From the NCBI GenBank assembly GCA_938015445.1, contig CALLPE010000029.1:1-64000 (forward strand): 64,000 nt of DNA, given 5' to 3'. The notes under the pieces are model-generated. The model was given only the letters and a program-made list of their open reading frames with translations. It was not told where the DNA came from and searched no databases. The translations under genes and the position numbers were made by a program. Each line of letters starts with the position of its first letter. Position 1 is the first letter of the stretch. Shown here piece after piece: positions 24,146 to 33,534 of the stretch. The DNA comes from an uncultured Pirellulales bacterium. Lineage in GTDB: Bacteria > Planctomycetota > Planctomycetia > Pirellulales > Thermoguttaceae.

Positions 24146-25813
24146 TCATCGTTTGCGCAACTGGCGGGCCTTCTGGTAATCCGCTTCCGCCTTATCCTTC
24201 TGGCCCGACTGCGCGTACGCATCGCCGCGGAGCAAGTACGCCGCCACGCGGTTGGGGTCTAATTCGATGGCCGCCGTCAGCGGCTGGATGGCTTGCTGCG
24301 GGGTGCCGCTTTCCAGGTAGCATTGGCCCATCCACAAGTACACGTCGGCGTGGTCGTTATAGGTCTTGTCGGCCAGCATGTCTTCCAGCAGCTTGAGCGT
24401 CTGCTCGAGCTTGCCCTCCTGATACAGGCGGCATACGGTGGCCCAGTCGTACTGCCGCGCGTACGGACGCCATGGGTAAGCCGACTTGTCGGTGAACCGC
24501 TCCAAGGCCTCGTCGGCCTCTTCCCACCACGAGGCGAACCACAGTCCCGGATCTGTTTGCAGCTTCTTTGCGGCGGCGATGGGAAGAAACACGTGGGCGT
24601 AGAAGGCACGGGTTTTCTGCGCCGCCTGGTACTCGTATTTCCAGATGCCCGCTACGAATTCCTCTTTCGTCACTTCGCCCCGGGCGGCCTGCTGGTGCAG
24701 TTTGAGGAATTCCCTGGCGTAATTGATGTTGTGCAGCTCGAAGACAGCGCCAGCCCAAAGCTGCTCGAAGTTTCGCGGCTTGCCTTCTTCCGGCCCAAAT
24801 TGATGAACCGCCGCCACGCGGATTCGTCCCCGCTGCTCCCCGACCGGCGCCACGTTCTCGGCGTCGGAGTCACGCGGCGGCGTCGGGTCCCAGTCGATCG
24901 GCTCGCCGAAATCCTCTCCGGCGAACTTCCTGGCGGCCCAGTCGCGCAGCACGGCACTATCCTCGAAGAACTCCGCCATAGCTGGCCGATCGCGGAGCAT
25001 CTGCTCGACTTGCCGGCGGCCGTGTCGTATGGCTTCTTCGGAAAGCGGTTTGTCGGACGAAGGCTTGTAGTCGGCTCCCGCATCTTTCGGGTTAAGTGCG
25101 ATGGCCTTCTTCAGCTCGGCAGCACCTTGCTGGTAATCGCCTAGATGCAATCGGGCTGCCGCGCGTAATCCCCAGGCGCGTACGTTAGCCGGCTGAGCGC
25201 GAATCACTTCGTCCAGGTCGGCGACCGCCGTAGCGTATTGTTTGGACATCAGCAGGCAAGTGGCCCGATCGATGCGATGCTGCGGGTTGCCCGGCTCCAT
25301 CTCCACGCAGCGCGTGTAGTCGGCAATCGCCTTGTCGTATTGCCGCATTTCGGAGTAGGCCCAGGCGCGAGAGTTGTACGCCCCGATCATCTTCGGACTC
25401 AGCTCGATCGCTTTGCTATAGTCCTCGATTGCCGCAGCCAGCTCGCCCATGGCGGCTTTCACGTGGCCGCGGCTACACCACGCGCGGGAGTTCCACGGCT
25501 GAAGGCCGATCGCCCGGTCGTAATCAGCCAGTGCCTTGTCGTACTGATCCAGTTCGGAGTATAGCCAGCCTCGCGTTTCGTAGGCTTCGGCAAGATTGGG
25601 GGCGAGGCCGATGGCCTCGTCCAGAGCCGCCAGCGCCGCATCGAAGTCGTCCTGATCCAGCGCCGTCATAGCCCGGGCAAGAGCTTTTTCGGCGGGACTT
25701 TCAGCCCGGTCCGCCGGCAAGCCGCCCGCAGGAACAACCACAGCAACCGTGCATACAGCCGCTAGTATCGAACGGTAGAAGGCCGACATAATCGAATCCA
25801 CTGCTTCATGCAA
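24146..25813 (-). CDS. Exported TPR-repeat protein
   Basis: A 555-aa protein with a signal peptide (about 9-30, SAFYRSILAAVCTVAVVVPAGG). At least six tandem tetratricopeptide repeats follow (about 40-245), built on patterns such as AYETRGWLYSELDQYDKALADYDRAI. A non-TPR middle region (about 260-440) includes FEQLWAGAVFELHNINYAREF, and two more TPR-like units close the C-terminus (VYLWMGQCYLESGTPQQAIQPL and AYLLRGDAYAQSGQKDKAEADYQKA). I chose the TTG at 25813 because GGAGG sits eight bases upstream; an ATG at 25789 has no SD. A scaffold function is likely, but no partner can be named. Confidence 0.85.
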   Translation of the reverse strand: MHEAVDSIMSAFYRSILAAVCTVAVVVPAGGLPADRAESPAEKALARAMTALDQDDFDAALAALDEAIGLAPNLAEAYETRGWLYSELDQYDKALADYDRAIGLQPWNSRAWCSRGHVKAAMGELAAAIEDYSKAIELSPKMIGAYNSRAWAYSEMRQYDKAIADYTRCVEMEPGNPQHRIDRATCLLMSKQYATAVADLDEVIRAQPANVRAWGLRAAARLHLGDYQQGAAELKKAIALNPKDAGADYKPSSDKPLSEEAIRHGRRQVEQMLRDRPAMAEFFEDSAVLRDWAARKFAGEDFGEPIDWDPTPPRDSDAENVAPVGEQRGRIRVAAVHQFGPEEGKPRNFEQLWAGAVFELHNINYAREFLKLHQQAARGEVTKEEFVAGIWKYEYQAAQKTRAFYAHVFLPIAAAKKLQTDPGLWFASWWEEADEALERFTDKSAYPWRPYARQYDWATVCRLYQEGKLEQTLKLLEDMLADKTYNDHADVYLWMGQCYLESGTPQQAIQPLTAAIELDPNRVAAYLLRGDAYAQSGQKDKAEADYQKARQLRKR

Positions 25814-26320
25814 CTATTGGGCCTCCGTACTGGCAAAACCCTTTCTCAGATAAGTGTCGCACAAATGGCCGCGTTTGGCAAACCATAGGTCAGGTACTAG
25901 GGGCAAGCCTTCCGGCCGGCAATCGCCGGCTGGCCTGCCGGTCGGCTGGGAGCCGCTTTGCGATTGTCGCCCGCCCACTGCGTCGCTATCATGCCCGGCG
26001 GTGCCCGATCATCAACCAAACACCACCCTACGGCAGCACCCAACACGATACTGCGACAGTCAACACGATTCCCCAACACACAACGCATGACTGAACACTA
26101 AACACCATATGCCAACCATAACCGAACACCGAACACCATATGCCGACAGCGAAGACGATACTGCGGCAACAAATGCCAGAGGCCAGCATCGAGCAGGCTT
26201 CGGCAGCAAACGGAACGATACGGCAGCACCGAGCAGAACTGCTTTACCAGGAAGACGAGTACCTATGCAGCTCTGCCGCCGGGACTCCGACGGTCGGCTG
26301 ATTGCCAGCAGCGAAAAAGC
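25814..26320. other. Intergenic region with degenerate repeats
   Basis: Contains a diverged direct repeat (gaacactaaacaccatatgc at 26093 and gaacaccgaacaccatatgc at 26124, period 31) and related acacgatactgcgaca / agacgatactgcggca phrases at 26043 and 26152. No gene was recognised. Confidence 0.55.
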
Positions 26321-27376
26321 TTGATAGCACCTTCGACTTATCATCGGATCGTTAGCGGTCAGGCGCGGGGCGTTGTCCCGGCGAGCGTCCGCTTTCTGTT
26401 GCGGCTGCTCGAAACGCCGTATGCACTGGCAATGCAGATTCGCAATAGCCGATACGACCGGGGCCGCCAGGGTATACATCGGCTCGATGTGCCAGTGATC
26501 AGCGTGGGCAACATCACCCTGGGTGGAACAGGCAAGACGCCGCTAGTGGCCTGGATCGCCGAGTGGTTCGTCGCCCGCGGTGTGCGCCCCGCGATCGTCA
26601 GCCGCGGCTACGGTGCGGCGTATGGCCGGCGAAACGACGAGGCGCTTATGCTCCGGGCCAGACTGCCTGAAGTACCCCAGGTGCAGAACCCCGATCGCCT
26701 GGTTGCAGCTACCGAGGCCATCGAGCGGCTGAGTTGCCAAGTGATCGTGCTGGACGATGGCTTTCAGCATCGGCGGATCGCGCGCGATGTGGACATCGTC
26801 ACCTTGGATGCCCTGCAACCGTTCGGTTATGAGCATGTATTTCCGCGCGGCACCTTGCGCGAGCCACTCTACGGGTTGCGCCGGGCCGATGTGGTGGTGT
26901 TATCCCGGACCGATGCCATCCATCCTACTCAACGGCAGCAGATACGGGCACGTGTTCAGCAGCTCGCGCCCCGGGCCACGTGGGCAGAAGTGGCACATCT
27001 GCCGCAGTGCCTAGTCGGCATTGCTGGACACAGGGAAGAACTGGCGGCTATCCGCGGCCAGCCGGTGGCGGCGTTTTGCGGCATTGGCAATCCCGCTGCG
27101 TTCCGGCACACGCTCGAGCAGTGCGGCGTGTTGGTCCGGGCGCTACGAGAGTTTCCCGACCACTTTCCGTACAAATCCTCCAGCCTCCAGGCGTTGGAAG
27201 GCTGGGCCAAGGCGCTCGACGTTCAGGTGGTACTGTGTACGGAAAAAGACTTGATAAAAATCGCCCGGGAGCGGCTCGGCCACAAGCCGCTTTGGGCAGT
27301 GCGAATCACCCCGCAGTTCGTCATCGGCCAGCAATCGATTGAAGAGCGTTTGCAAGCTCTCCTCCCGCGGATGTAA
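26321..27376 (+). CDS. lpxK: Tetraacyldisaccharide 4'-kinase
   Basis: LpxK phosphorylates the 4'-position of tetraacyldisaccharide 1-phosphate to make lipid IVA, at the inner face of the membrane. The 351-aa product is of normal length. It has the P-loop VGNITLGGTGKTPLVAW, then IVSRGYGA, VIVLDDGFQHRRIARDVDIVTLD, PRGTLREPLYGLRRADVVVLSR and VLCTEKDLIKI. The N-terminal helix (VRFLLRLLETPYALAMQIRN) fits the membrane-associated start of the family. The start is a TTG at 26321 without a convincing SD, so the exact N-terminus is uncertain. It heads a run of envelope polysaccharide genes and supports a real lipid A-type outer membrane. Confidence 0.92.
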   Translation: MIAPSTYHRIVSGQARGVVPASVRFLLRLLETPYALAMQIRNSRYDRGRQGIHRLDVPVISVGNITLGGTGKTPLVAWIAEWFVARGVRPAIVSRGYGAAYGRRNDEALMLRARLPEVPQVQNPDRLVAATEAIERLSCQVIVLDDGFQHRRIARDVDIVTLDALQPFGYEHVFPRGTLREPLYGLRRADVVVLSRTDAIHPTQRQQIRARVQQLAPRATWAEVAHLPQCLVGIAGHREELAAIRGQPVAAFCGIGNPAAFRHTLEQCGVLVRALREFPDHFPYKSSSLQALEGWAKALDVQVVLCTEKDLIKIARERLGHKPLWAVRITPQFVIGQQSIEERLQALLPRM

Positions 27377-27809
27377 CCGACGGCGGCTCAACATCTTGCC
27401 GCAATAGTCACGTCGGGCGTATTGGGGAGGGTCCTTCGGCCGGCTGACAGCAAAGACGAAGTTGCCGACGGGCTTTTTGCTCTTGGCCGCGGACGCGGCG
27501 GCGGGTATGCTTTTGCTGGCCAAACGCCGCTGGGTATGCGGCCGCTGGGTATGCGTTTGTCGGCCACGCGGCGGCCGTTAGGCGTGTCCGGGGCGATCGT
27601 TTTTTCCCACGCCCGGCGCAATCGCCGTACTTCGAGTTTGCGACGGCCGGCCCAACGGCTGTGGTTCGGGTTTCCGACGCCGGCGCAGTGGCAGTGCTTC
27701 GGCACCGGATAGCACTGGGCACATCGGCGATATTACGGCCCACTGGTTGCGCCAGGCCGAATGGCGACGGTTTTCGGTTTTCGATATACAAAGCTTGTGG
27801 GGGGCCACA
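27377..27809. other. Intergenic region with a 15-bp period duplication
   Basis: ccgctgggtatgcg occurs at 27527-27540 and 27542-27555, with related gcgggtatgctttt upstream. No gene is apparent; an upstream extension of gmhA to 27747 is open but lacks support. Confidence 0.5.
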
Positions 27810-28421
27810 ATGTTAGGCGCGCAACTGGACTACAACGACTATTTGGCCCGGCTGAAGGCGGAGCTGGACCGCTGCAATCCCGCGGAAGTGCGCCTGCTTT
27901 GCGACTGGCTTTACGAGGCCTGGCAGCAAGGGCGCTACGTGTTCATCATCGGTAACGGCGGCTCGGCGGCCAACGCCTCCCATTTCGCCGAGGACCTCGG
28001 CAAGGGCACTTTGCCCGCAGAAGCCCTAAAAGACGATTCCCGCCGCCGGTTGAAGGTCCTCAGCCTGACCGACAATTTGCCGTGGGTCACGGCCCTGGGC
28101 AACGATTGCGGCTACGACCAGGTGTTCGTCCAGCAATTGATGCACTACGGCCAGGCCGGCGACCTATTGGTGGCCATCAGCGGCTCGGGGAACAGCCCAA
28201 ACATATTGGCGGCGGTGGATTGGGCCAACCGGCACGGCCTGCGCACCTTCGGCATGACCGGCTACGACGGGGGAAAGCTGAAGAAAATGCAACAGGCGGG
28301 CATCCACGTCGAACTGCACGACATGGGGATGGTCGAGGCCATCCACGGCTGCCTGATGCACTGGATCATCGGCGATCTGTACGCGCGGATCAACCTTACC
28401 GGTCGTTGGAGCGGAGGGTAA
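27810..28421 (+). CDS. gmhA: Sedoheptulose-7-phosphate isomerase (GmhA-type SIS protein)
   Basis: First step of ADP-heptose synthesis: sedoheptulose 7-phosphate to D-glycero-D-manno-heptose 7-phosphate. The 203-aa protein is a single SIS domain with FIIGNGGSAANASHFAEDL, SLTDNLPWVTALGNDCGYDQVF, LLVAISGSGNSPNI and MVEAIHGCLMHWIIGDL, where the conserved active-site His/Glu residues lie. The ATG at 27810 follows a GGGGGG tract five bases upstream; the longer frame to 27747 is less likely. It is followed directly by hldE. A related phosphoheptose isomerase of other specificity is possible, but the hldE neighbour argues for GmhA. Confidence 0.9.
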   Translation: MLGAQLDYNDYLARLKAELDRCNPAEVRLLCDWLYEAWQQGRYVFIIGNGGSAANASHFAEDLGKGTLPAEALKDDSRRRLKVLSLTDNLPWVTALGNDCGYDQVFVQQLMHYGQAGDLLVAISGSGNSPNILAAVDWANRHGLRTFGMTGYDGGKLKKMQQAGIHVELHDMGMVEAIHGCLMHWIIGDLYARINLTGRWSGG

Positions 28422-28533
28422 GCGTCGGATAAATGCTGTGCCGATTGGCGCCGGCACAGTGCTGGCGGTCGTCTGCAAACAACCGCGGCTGCCCCATCCG
28501 ACGGCAAACAAGTACGTGCAAGGAAGCACGTCG

Positions 28534-30027
28534 ATGAGCGAAAACCTCGTAAAGTTGTTAGAGCGCGACATCAGGCCGCGCATCGTGCTGGTCGGCGATG
28601 TGATGCTTGACCGGTACGTGTGGGGCGACGTGGAGCGAATAAGCCCCGAAGCCCCCATTCCCGTGTTGCGCGTCGATCGCCGCGAAGTGCGTTTGGGCGG
28701 GGCGGGCAGTGTGGCTTCCATGCTGGCCGCGCTCGGGGCCGAAACACACCTGGCCGCCGTAACTGGCGACGATTCCGAGGGGCAGACCATCGCCCAACTA
28801 CTGGCACAACTGGGCGTGGACTGCTCTACGCTGGTGGTCGATCCGCAGCGGATCACCACCGTCAAGGAACGCCTGTTGGGCCGGACGCATCAAAAGCACC
28901 CGCACCACATGATGCGGGTAGACCAGGAGCAGACCGAGCCGATTGGGCCACAAATACGCCAGCGGCTGCTAGAAGCCATCTCCGCCCGAATACCGCAGGC
29001 CGATCTGATCTTGGTCAGCGACTACAACAAAGGGGTGTGCGCGGGCGAGATGATCCCCCGCCTGGTGCAGCTTGCCCGTTCGGCCTCTGTGCCTATCGTG
29101 GCCGATCCCATCAAAGGGGCTGATTACCGTCGGTATGCGGGCTGCACTTGTATCACTCCGAACCGGGTGGAGGCCGGTCTGGCGGCGGGCATGAAGGTCG
29201 TTTCGCCCGAAGACGGCTTGGAAGCCGCCCGACGGATTCTGCGCTTTGGCGTGGAAGCGGTGCTGGTCACGCTGGACCGCGACGGGATGGCCTGGGCGGA
29301 CTGTCGGGGCCACGAGCGGTTGTTTCCCTGTCGGCCGCGCGAAGTGGCCGATGTGACCGGCGCCGGCGACATGGTGCTGAGCACGCTCGGCTATTGTTTG
29401 GCCGTGGGTGCCGATTTTCCTGACGCTATCGAGATCGCCAACACCGCCGGCGGCTTGGAGGTGGAGCGGTTGGGCGTGGTGCCACTATCGCGGCAAGAAA
29501 TCATAGCCGAACTGAGCCGTAGCCGACCCCGGACGGAGAAAATCATCAGCCTCGAAAAGCTGGTGGCGGAGCTGGAGCGTGTGCGTCGTACGGGCCATCG
29601 CGTGGTGATGACCAATGGCTGCTTCGACCTGCTGCACCCTGGCCATGTGGCCTCGCTACAAGAGGCGCGACGCTACGGCGATTGCCTGGTGGTGGGGCTG
29701 AACAGCGATCGCAGCGTGCGGGCGATCAAAGGGCCGGGCCGTCCCATAATCGACCAACAGGGCCGGGCAGAAATGCTGGCTGCCCTGGCGTGCGTCGATT
29801 ACGTGGTGGTTTTCGACGAGCCTAGCGTCGCCGGACTGGTCGCCCGCATTCGCCCCGATGTACTGGTCAAAGCCAGCCAGTATGCGCCCGAAGAGGTGGT
29901 GGGCCATGACCTCGTGGAAAGCTACGGCGGGCGCGTGGTCTGCGTGCCGATGAAGGGCGATTACTCGACCACCGCCATCGTCGAGCGCATCGTCAATGCC
30001 AGCCAGAGCAAGCGACATGCTGCTTGA
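28534..30027 (+). CDS. hldE: Bifunctional heptose-7-phosphate kinase / heptose-1-phosphate adenylyltransferase
   Basis: Fused two-domain enzyme of ADP-L-glycero-D-manno-heptose synthesis, 497 aa. The N-terminal ribokinase-type domain (about 15-325) shows VGDVMLDRYVWG, RLGGAGSVASMLAALG, and the catalytic base motif DVTGAGDMVLSTLGY. The C-terminal nucleotidyltransferase domain (about 355-490) shows VVMTNGCFDLLHPGHVASL, VVGLNSDRSVRAIKGPGRP and GDYSTTAIVERI. AAGGA lies nine bases before the ATG at 28534. The gene's end overlaps the start of the heptosyltransferase gene. No gmhB phosphatase or hldD epimerase is in the window. Confidence 0.95.
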   Translation: MSENLVKLLERDIRPRIVLVGDVMLDRYVWGDVERISPEAPIPVLRVDRREVRLGGAGSVASMLAALGAETHLAAVTGDDSEGQTIAQLLAQLGVDCSTLVVDPQRITTVKERLLGRTHQKHPHHMMRVDQEQTEPIGPQIRQRLLEAISARIPQADLILVSDYNKGVCAGEMIPRLVQLARSASVPIVADPIKGADYRRYAGCTCITPNRVEAGLAAGMKVVSPEDGLEAARRILRFGVEAVLVTLDRDGMAWADCRGHERLFPCRPREVADVTGAGDMVLSTLGYCLAVGADFPDAIEIANTAGGLEVERLGVVPLSRQEIIAELSRSRPRTEKIISLEKLVAELERVRRTGHRVVMTNGCFDLLHPGHVASLQEARRYGDCLVVGLNSDRSVRAIKGPGRPIIDQQGRAEMLAALACVDYVVVFDEPSVAGLVARIRPDVLVKASQYAPEEVVGHDLVESYGGRVVCVPMKGDYSTTAIVERIVNASQSKRHAA

Positions 30028-31108
30028 AACCGCAAGACACGAAACGATTCAGCGCATCGCCGTTTTCCTGCCTAACTGGGTGGGCGACGTGGTGATGGCT
30101 ACCCCAACATTGCGCGCCTTGCGTGCCCGGTATCCGCGCCCGGCGCAAATCATGGGCATCCTGCGCCCACATTTGGCCGAACTGCTCGACGGCGCACCAT
30201 GGCTCGACGAGCTTTGGCTGTTCGACCCGCGTGCCGCAGGGCCACATTTTGGCCGATGGGGACTAGTCCGCGCCATGCGCCGCCGCGGCATCGACTTGGC
30301 AGTGTTGTTGACCAACTCGTTCCACACGGCGCTGTTGGCACGACTGGGCAAAGCGGCCGAGCGCCTCGGTTACGCCCGCGGCTTTCGCAGTTTCCTGTTG
30401 ACCAAGCGGCTGCATCCACCACGTGTCGGGCGCCGAATCCTGGCTATGCCGATGGTGGATTACTACCTGGCAATCGCCGAGTCGCTGGGCTGCACCCACC
30501 TTTCGCAGCGACTAGAGTTGCACGTAACGGAAAACGAACGCCAACAAGCCTGCGATGTATGGAAGCGCTTAGGGTTGCGAAAAGACGGCCGAGTAATCGC
30601 CTTCACGATCGGGGCTGCCTGGGGCCCCAGCAAACTTTGGCCGACGGAGTACTTCGCCGAGCTTGCGCGCCGGGTAGTCGATACGCTGGATTGCGACGTG
30701 CTGGTGGTCTGCGGCCCGCAAGAGCGACTCCTGGCCCGGCAAGTAGTGACTGCGGCCAGGCGCTTGGAAGTGGCCACCATCGCCGACGAGACGATGACCC
30801 TTGGACTTGTAAAGGCGTGCTTGGAGCAATGCTTGGCAGCGGTCTGTACCGACAGCGGCCCCCGCCACATCGCCGCCGCTTTGGGCAAACCGGTGCTTAC
30901 GCTGTTCGGGCCGACTTCGCCCGTGTGGGTGGAAAACCCGACGGTCCAGGCCGTCGACCTGCAACTTCCATTGGATTGTGCGGGCTGCTACCGCCGGAGA
31001 TGCCCGCTGGGCCATCACCGCTGCATGCGCGATCTGACCCCGGACATCGTTTACCAAAAGGTTTTAGAAATGCTGCAACGGCGTCAGGCGCTCCGGCGGG
31101 CAGCATGA
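30017..31108 (+). CDS. waaF: Lipopolysaccharide heptosyltransferase (WaaF-like, GT9)
   Basis: Transfers heptose from ADP-heptose to the LPS inner core. The 363-aa protein has the GT9 pattern: IAVFLPNWVGDVVMATPTLRALRARYP at the start, FTIGAAWGPSKLWPTEYFAELA at the domain junction, VCGPQERLLARQV, VCTDSGPRHIAAALGKPVLTLFGPTSP and CPLGHHRCMRDLTPD at the end. The last fits heptosyltransferase II rather than I. I chose the ATG at 30017, which overlaps the last codons of hldE, implying coupled translation; an upstream ATG at 29996 is possible. It follows the genes making its donor sugar. Confidence 0.9.
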   Translation: MLLETARHETIQRIAVFLPNWVGDVVMATPTLRALRARYPRPAQIMGILRPHLAELLDGAPWLDELWLFDPRAAGPHFGRWGLVRAMRRRGIDLAVLLTNSFHTALLARLGKAAERLGYARGFRSFLLTKRLHPPRVGRRILAMPMVDYYLAIAESLGCTHLSQRLELHVTENERQQACDVWKRLGLRKDGRVIAFTIGAAWGPSKLWPTEYFAELARRVVDTLDCDVLVVCGPQERLLARQVVTAARRLEVATIADETMTLGLVKACLEQCLAAVCTDSGPRHIAAALGKPVLTLFGPTSPVWVENPTVQAVDLQLPLDCAGCYRRRCPLGHHRCMRDLTPDIVYQKVLEMLQRRQALRRAA

Positions 31109-31251
31109 CCACTGGCGCCGCTTGAAACCGCACAACCGCCACCCGACACCTTGTGTGCAACAACCGTAAAACGCGGCTGTCCGCCGGGCAGTGCGACAAA
31201 GGTGGAATAACCACGCATCGTCAGTTTTCCATCGCAAACAAAAGGCGACCA

Positions 31252-32142
31252 ATGATCCGCAGCGCAGCGCTTAGCATTTCTGGCGATTCGCTTCGCCCCC
31301 GGCTCGAGCCGGCCGGCGATGGGAAAATGTGGCTCGATCCACGCTTCCGCAGCCGACTGTTCCAGGAAGGATTGGTGGGTTTCGAGCAAGTGATGGACAA
31401 GATCGACGGCCAGTGTCTGCGCCTGTTGCCGAAGCGCGAGAATTGGTATCTGCCGCCGCCAGATAGTTGCCTGGGCCGAGGCGGGCTGTATTTGAAAAAA
31501 CATCGCACGCGAAACGCAGCCACGGTGATCCGCGCGCTGTTGGGGTGTGGCCCGGGCGAAACTGCCGCCCGGCTGGAAGTGAAAAACGTCGATTGCCTCT
31601 CGGCCGAGGGTATACCCGTGATGCGCGTGGTGGCATACGGCGAAAAGATGCATCGTGGCGGCCTGGTCGAATCGTTCCTGCTAACCGAGGAACTCGACGG
31701 ATACATCGACTTGCATCGCTTCCTGACTACATATTTCAGCCCTCACAGGCTCGCTCACCCGGCGGTCCGTCACGAACTGAAGATGCTCATTCGCCTCGTG
31801 GCCCAAGTGGCCCGGCGCTTCCATCAACTGGGATACAACCACCGCGACTTTTACTGCTGCCATTTTCTGGTCAAGCGGATAGGTTACGCGCGGTTCGATA
31901 TTCGGCTAATCGACCTTCAGCGCGTGCAGTGTCGTCGGATGTTCCGCCGCCGGTGGATAGTCAAGGATCTTGCGCAACTGGCCTGGTCGGCACCGCAGGC
32001 GTCGATCGGCTGCCGCCAGCGCATCGAGTTCATCAAGCACTACTTGGGCGTGGGCAAGCTCACGGCCCGGCACAAGAGATTGATCCGTAGCATATTGCTG
32101 AAGCAGAGCCTGATGCAATGGCGCTTGGGAGTACAACCGTGA
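31252..32142 (+). CDS. LPS core kinase-like protein (WaaP/InaA/Kdo kinase superfamily)
   Basis: A 296-aa protein with the protein-kinase-like fold used by LPS sugar kinases. The catalytic loop reads YNHRDFYCCHFLV (HRD at about 202-204), and the metal-binding segment IDLQRVQ serves as the DFG counterpart. Upstream, RGGLYLKKHRTRNAA and ESFLLTEELDGYIDLHRFL cover the Lys-bearing strand and hinge. This matches the WaaP heptose kinase group, which phosphorylates the LPS inner core in the cytoplasm. The ATG at 31252 has AAAGGCG upstream; the frame is open from 31153. The stop overlaps the GTG of the next gene (GTGA), showing translational coupling. Confidence 0.85.
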   Translation: MIRSAALSISGDSLRPRLEPAGDGKMWLDPRFRSRLFQEGLVGFEQVMDKIDGQCLRLLPKRENWYLPPPDSCLGRGGLYLKKHRTRNAATVIRALLGCGPGETAARLEVKNVDCLSAEGIPVMRVVAYGEKMHRGGLVESFLLTEELDGYIDLHRFLTTYFSPHRLAHPAVRHELKMLIRLVAQVARRFHQLGYNHRDFYCCHFLVKRIGYARFDIRLIDLQRVQCRRMFRRRWIVKDLAQLAWSAPQASIGCRQRIEFIKHYLGVGKLTARHKRLIRSILLKQSLMQWRLGVQP

Positions 32143-33455
32143 AAGTCGCTCTGGTGATCGAACACTTCGATGCCCGCCGCGGCGGCGCCGAGCAATGGAC
32201 CTGCCAGTTCGCCGCCAGTTTGCTCCAGCGCGGCTTCCAGGTACATGTGGTGTGCAAGGATGCCGCCCCAATATTGCCCGTCCGCTCTGAAACGACGCCA
32301 CTTGCAATACGCCCCGATGAGCCGCCGACACACCATCGGCGGCAACCCGGCAAAAGTGCTGCCCGCCGCACAAGTGTCCGACCGAATGCGTCGGGCTACC
32401 CGAGTGGTACGCCAGGCCCACCGGCCGCGGTGAAGGGAAAACGGCACCCAGGACTGGTGCTTCACGAATTGGGATGCTGCGGGCGATTGGCCTTTGCAGC
32501 CAAGGCAGAAAAGCTGCTCCGCACGCTGCCGGTCGATATTATCCACGATATGGGCAGCGGGTGGTACGCCGACGTGTTACAGCCCCACGACGGCTCGCGC
32601 TTGGCCCAGTGGCACCAAAAACTCTGGCAATTGCCGCCGTGGCGCCGAACCATCAAAGAGTTTCTGATGGCTGTGTTGCCGCGTTATCGGGCATTTCGCC
32701 AGCTGATGCACCGACAATACTCCGACGCGCATCGGCTGGTTATCGCCCTGTCGCGGATGTGCGCGGAGGACCTCGAGCGCTATAACGCGGTGCCCCACGA
32801 GCGGATACGTGTAATCTACAACGGCGTTGACACGGCGCGCTTCGACCAAACGGCTTGCCGACTGTTAAGACACTCCGCCAGGCAATCGCTCGGCGTGCCA
32901 GACCAGGAAACGTTGCTGCTGTTCGTGGGCAACGATTTTCGGCGCAAGGGCCTTGAGACAGCCGTGCGCGCGCTGGGGCGCTTGCGGAGCGAGGGCTTCA
33001 ACGCAATGCTGGCCGTGGCAGGTGGCGGACCAGCGCGGCCATATCTTCAGCTTGCCCATCAGTGCGGAGTTCCCCAGCGGCTGAAGATGCTTGGTCCTGT
33101 GGCAGACATCCTCCCCTGTTACGCGGCGGCCGACGTGCTGGTGCTTCCTACTTGGTACGACCCGTGCAGTCTCGTGGTGCTGGAAGCCGCCGCATGTGGT
33201 TTACCCAGCGTAACCACGCGCTATAACGGCGCGGGCGAACTGTTGCGCCACGGCGTCAGCGGGATGATACTTTCCGATCCTGGCGACGACGCCCAGCTTG
33301 CGGCACACTTGCGCCTGCTGATGTCCATCCTGGTGCGGCAGGAGATGGCGCGTCAGGCCCACAAAGTCGCGCTGCGCCACACGCTGGAGCACAACTGTGC
33401 GCAAATAATCGACGTTTATCGGGAGGTACTCGGCCGGAAACGCAAAGCGGCGTGA
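32139..33455 (+). CDS. Glycosyltransferase family 4 (LPS core type) with an unusual insert
   Basis: A 438-aa retaining GT-B enzyme of the WaaG group, likely extending the LPS core. It starts VKVALVIEHFDARRGGAEQW. The C-terminal donor domain has RIRVIYNGVDTARF, LLFVGNDFRRKGLETAVRAL, AVAGGGP, VLVLPTWYDPCSLVVLEAAACGLPSV and TTRYNGAGELLRHG, including the E-x7-E motif. Residues about 50-105 are Pro/Arg-rich and do not look like the family, which suggests an insertion or a shifted frame in the acceptor domain. The GTG at 32139 overlaps the upstream stop and has GGGAG seven bases before it. An ATG at 32118 is the alternative. Confidence 0.87.
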   Translation: MKVALVIEHFDARRGGAEQWTCQFAASLLQRGFQVHVVCKDAAPILPVRSETTPLAIRPDEPPTHHRRQPGKSAARRTSVRPNASGYPSGTPGPPAAVKGKRHPGLVLHELGCCGRLAFAAKAEKLLRTLPVDIIHDMGSGWYADVLQPHDGSRLAQWHQKLWQLPPWRRTIKEFLMAVLPRYRAFRQLMHRQYSDAHRLVIALSRMCAEDLERYNAVPHERIRVIYNGVDTARFDQTACRLLRHSARQSLGVPDQETLLLFVGNDFRRKGLETAVRALGRLRSEGFNAMLAVAGGGPARPYLQLAHQCGVPQRLKMLGPVADILPCYAAADVLVLPTWYDPCSLVVLEAAACGLPSVTTRYNGAGELLRHGVSGMILSDPGDDAQLAAHLRLLMSILVRQEMARQAHKVALRHTLEHNCAQIIDVYREVLGRKRKAA

Positions 33456-33534
33456 CCGCCGGCCGCCGCGTGCCGACCATTGGCCCGCGCAGCGCAGAGT
33501 CCAGGGTGGTAGCAACGTCACGAAGCTGGACGAC

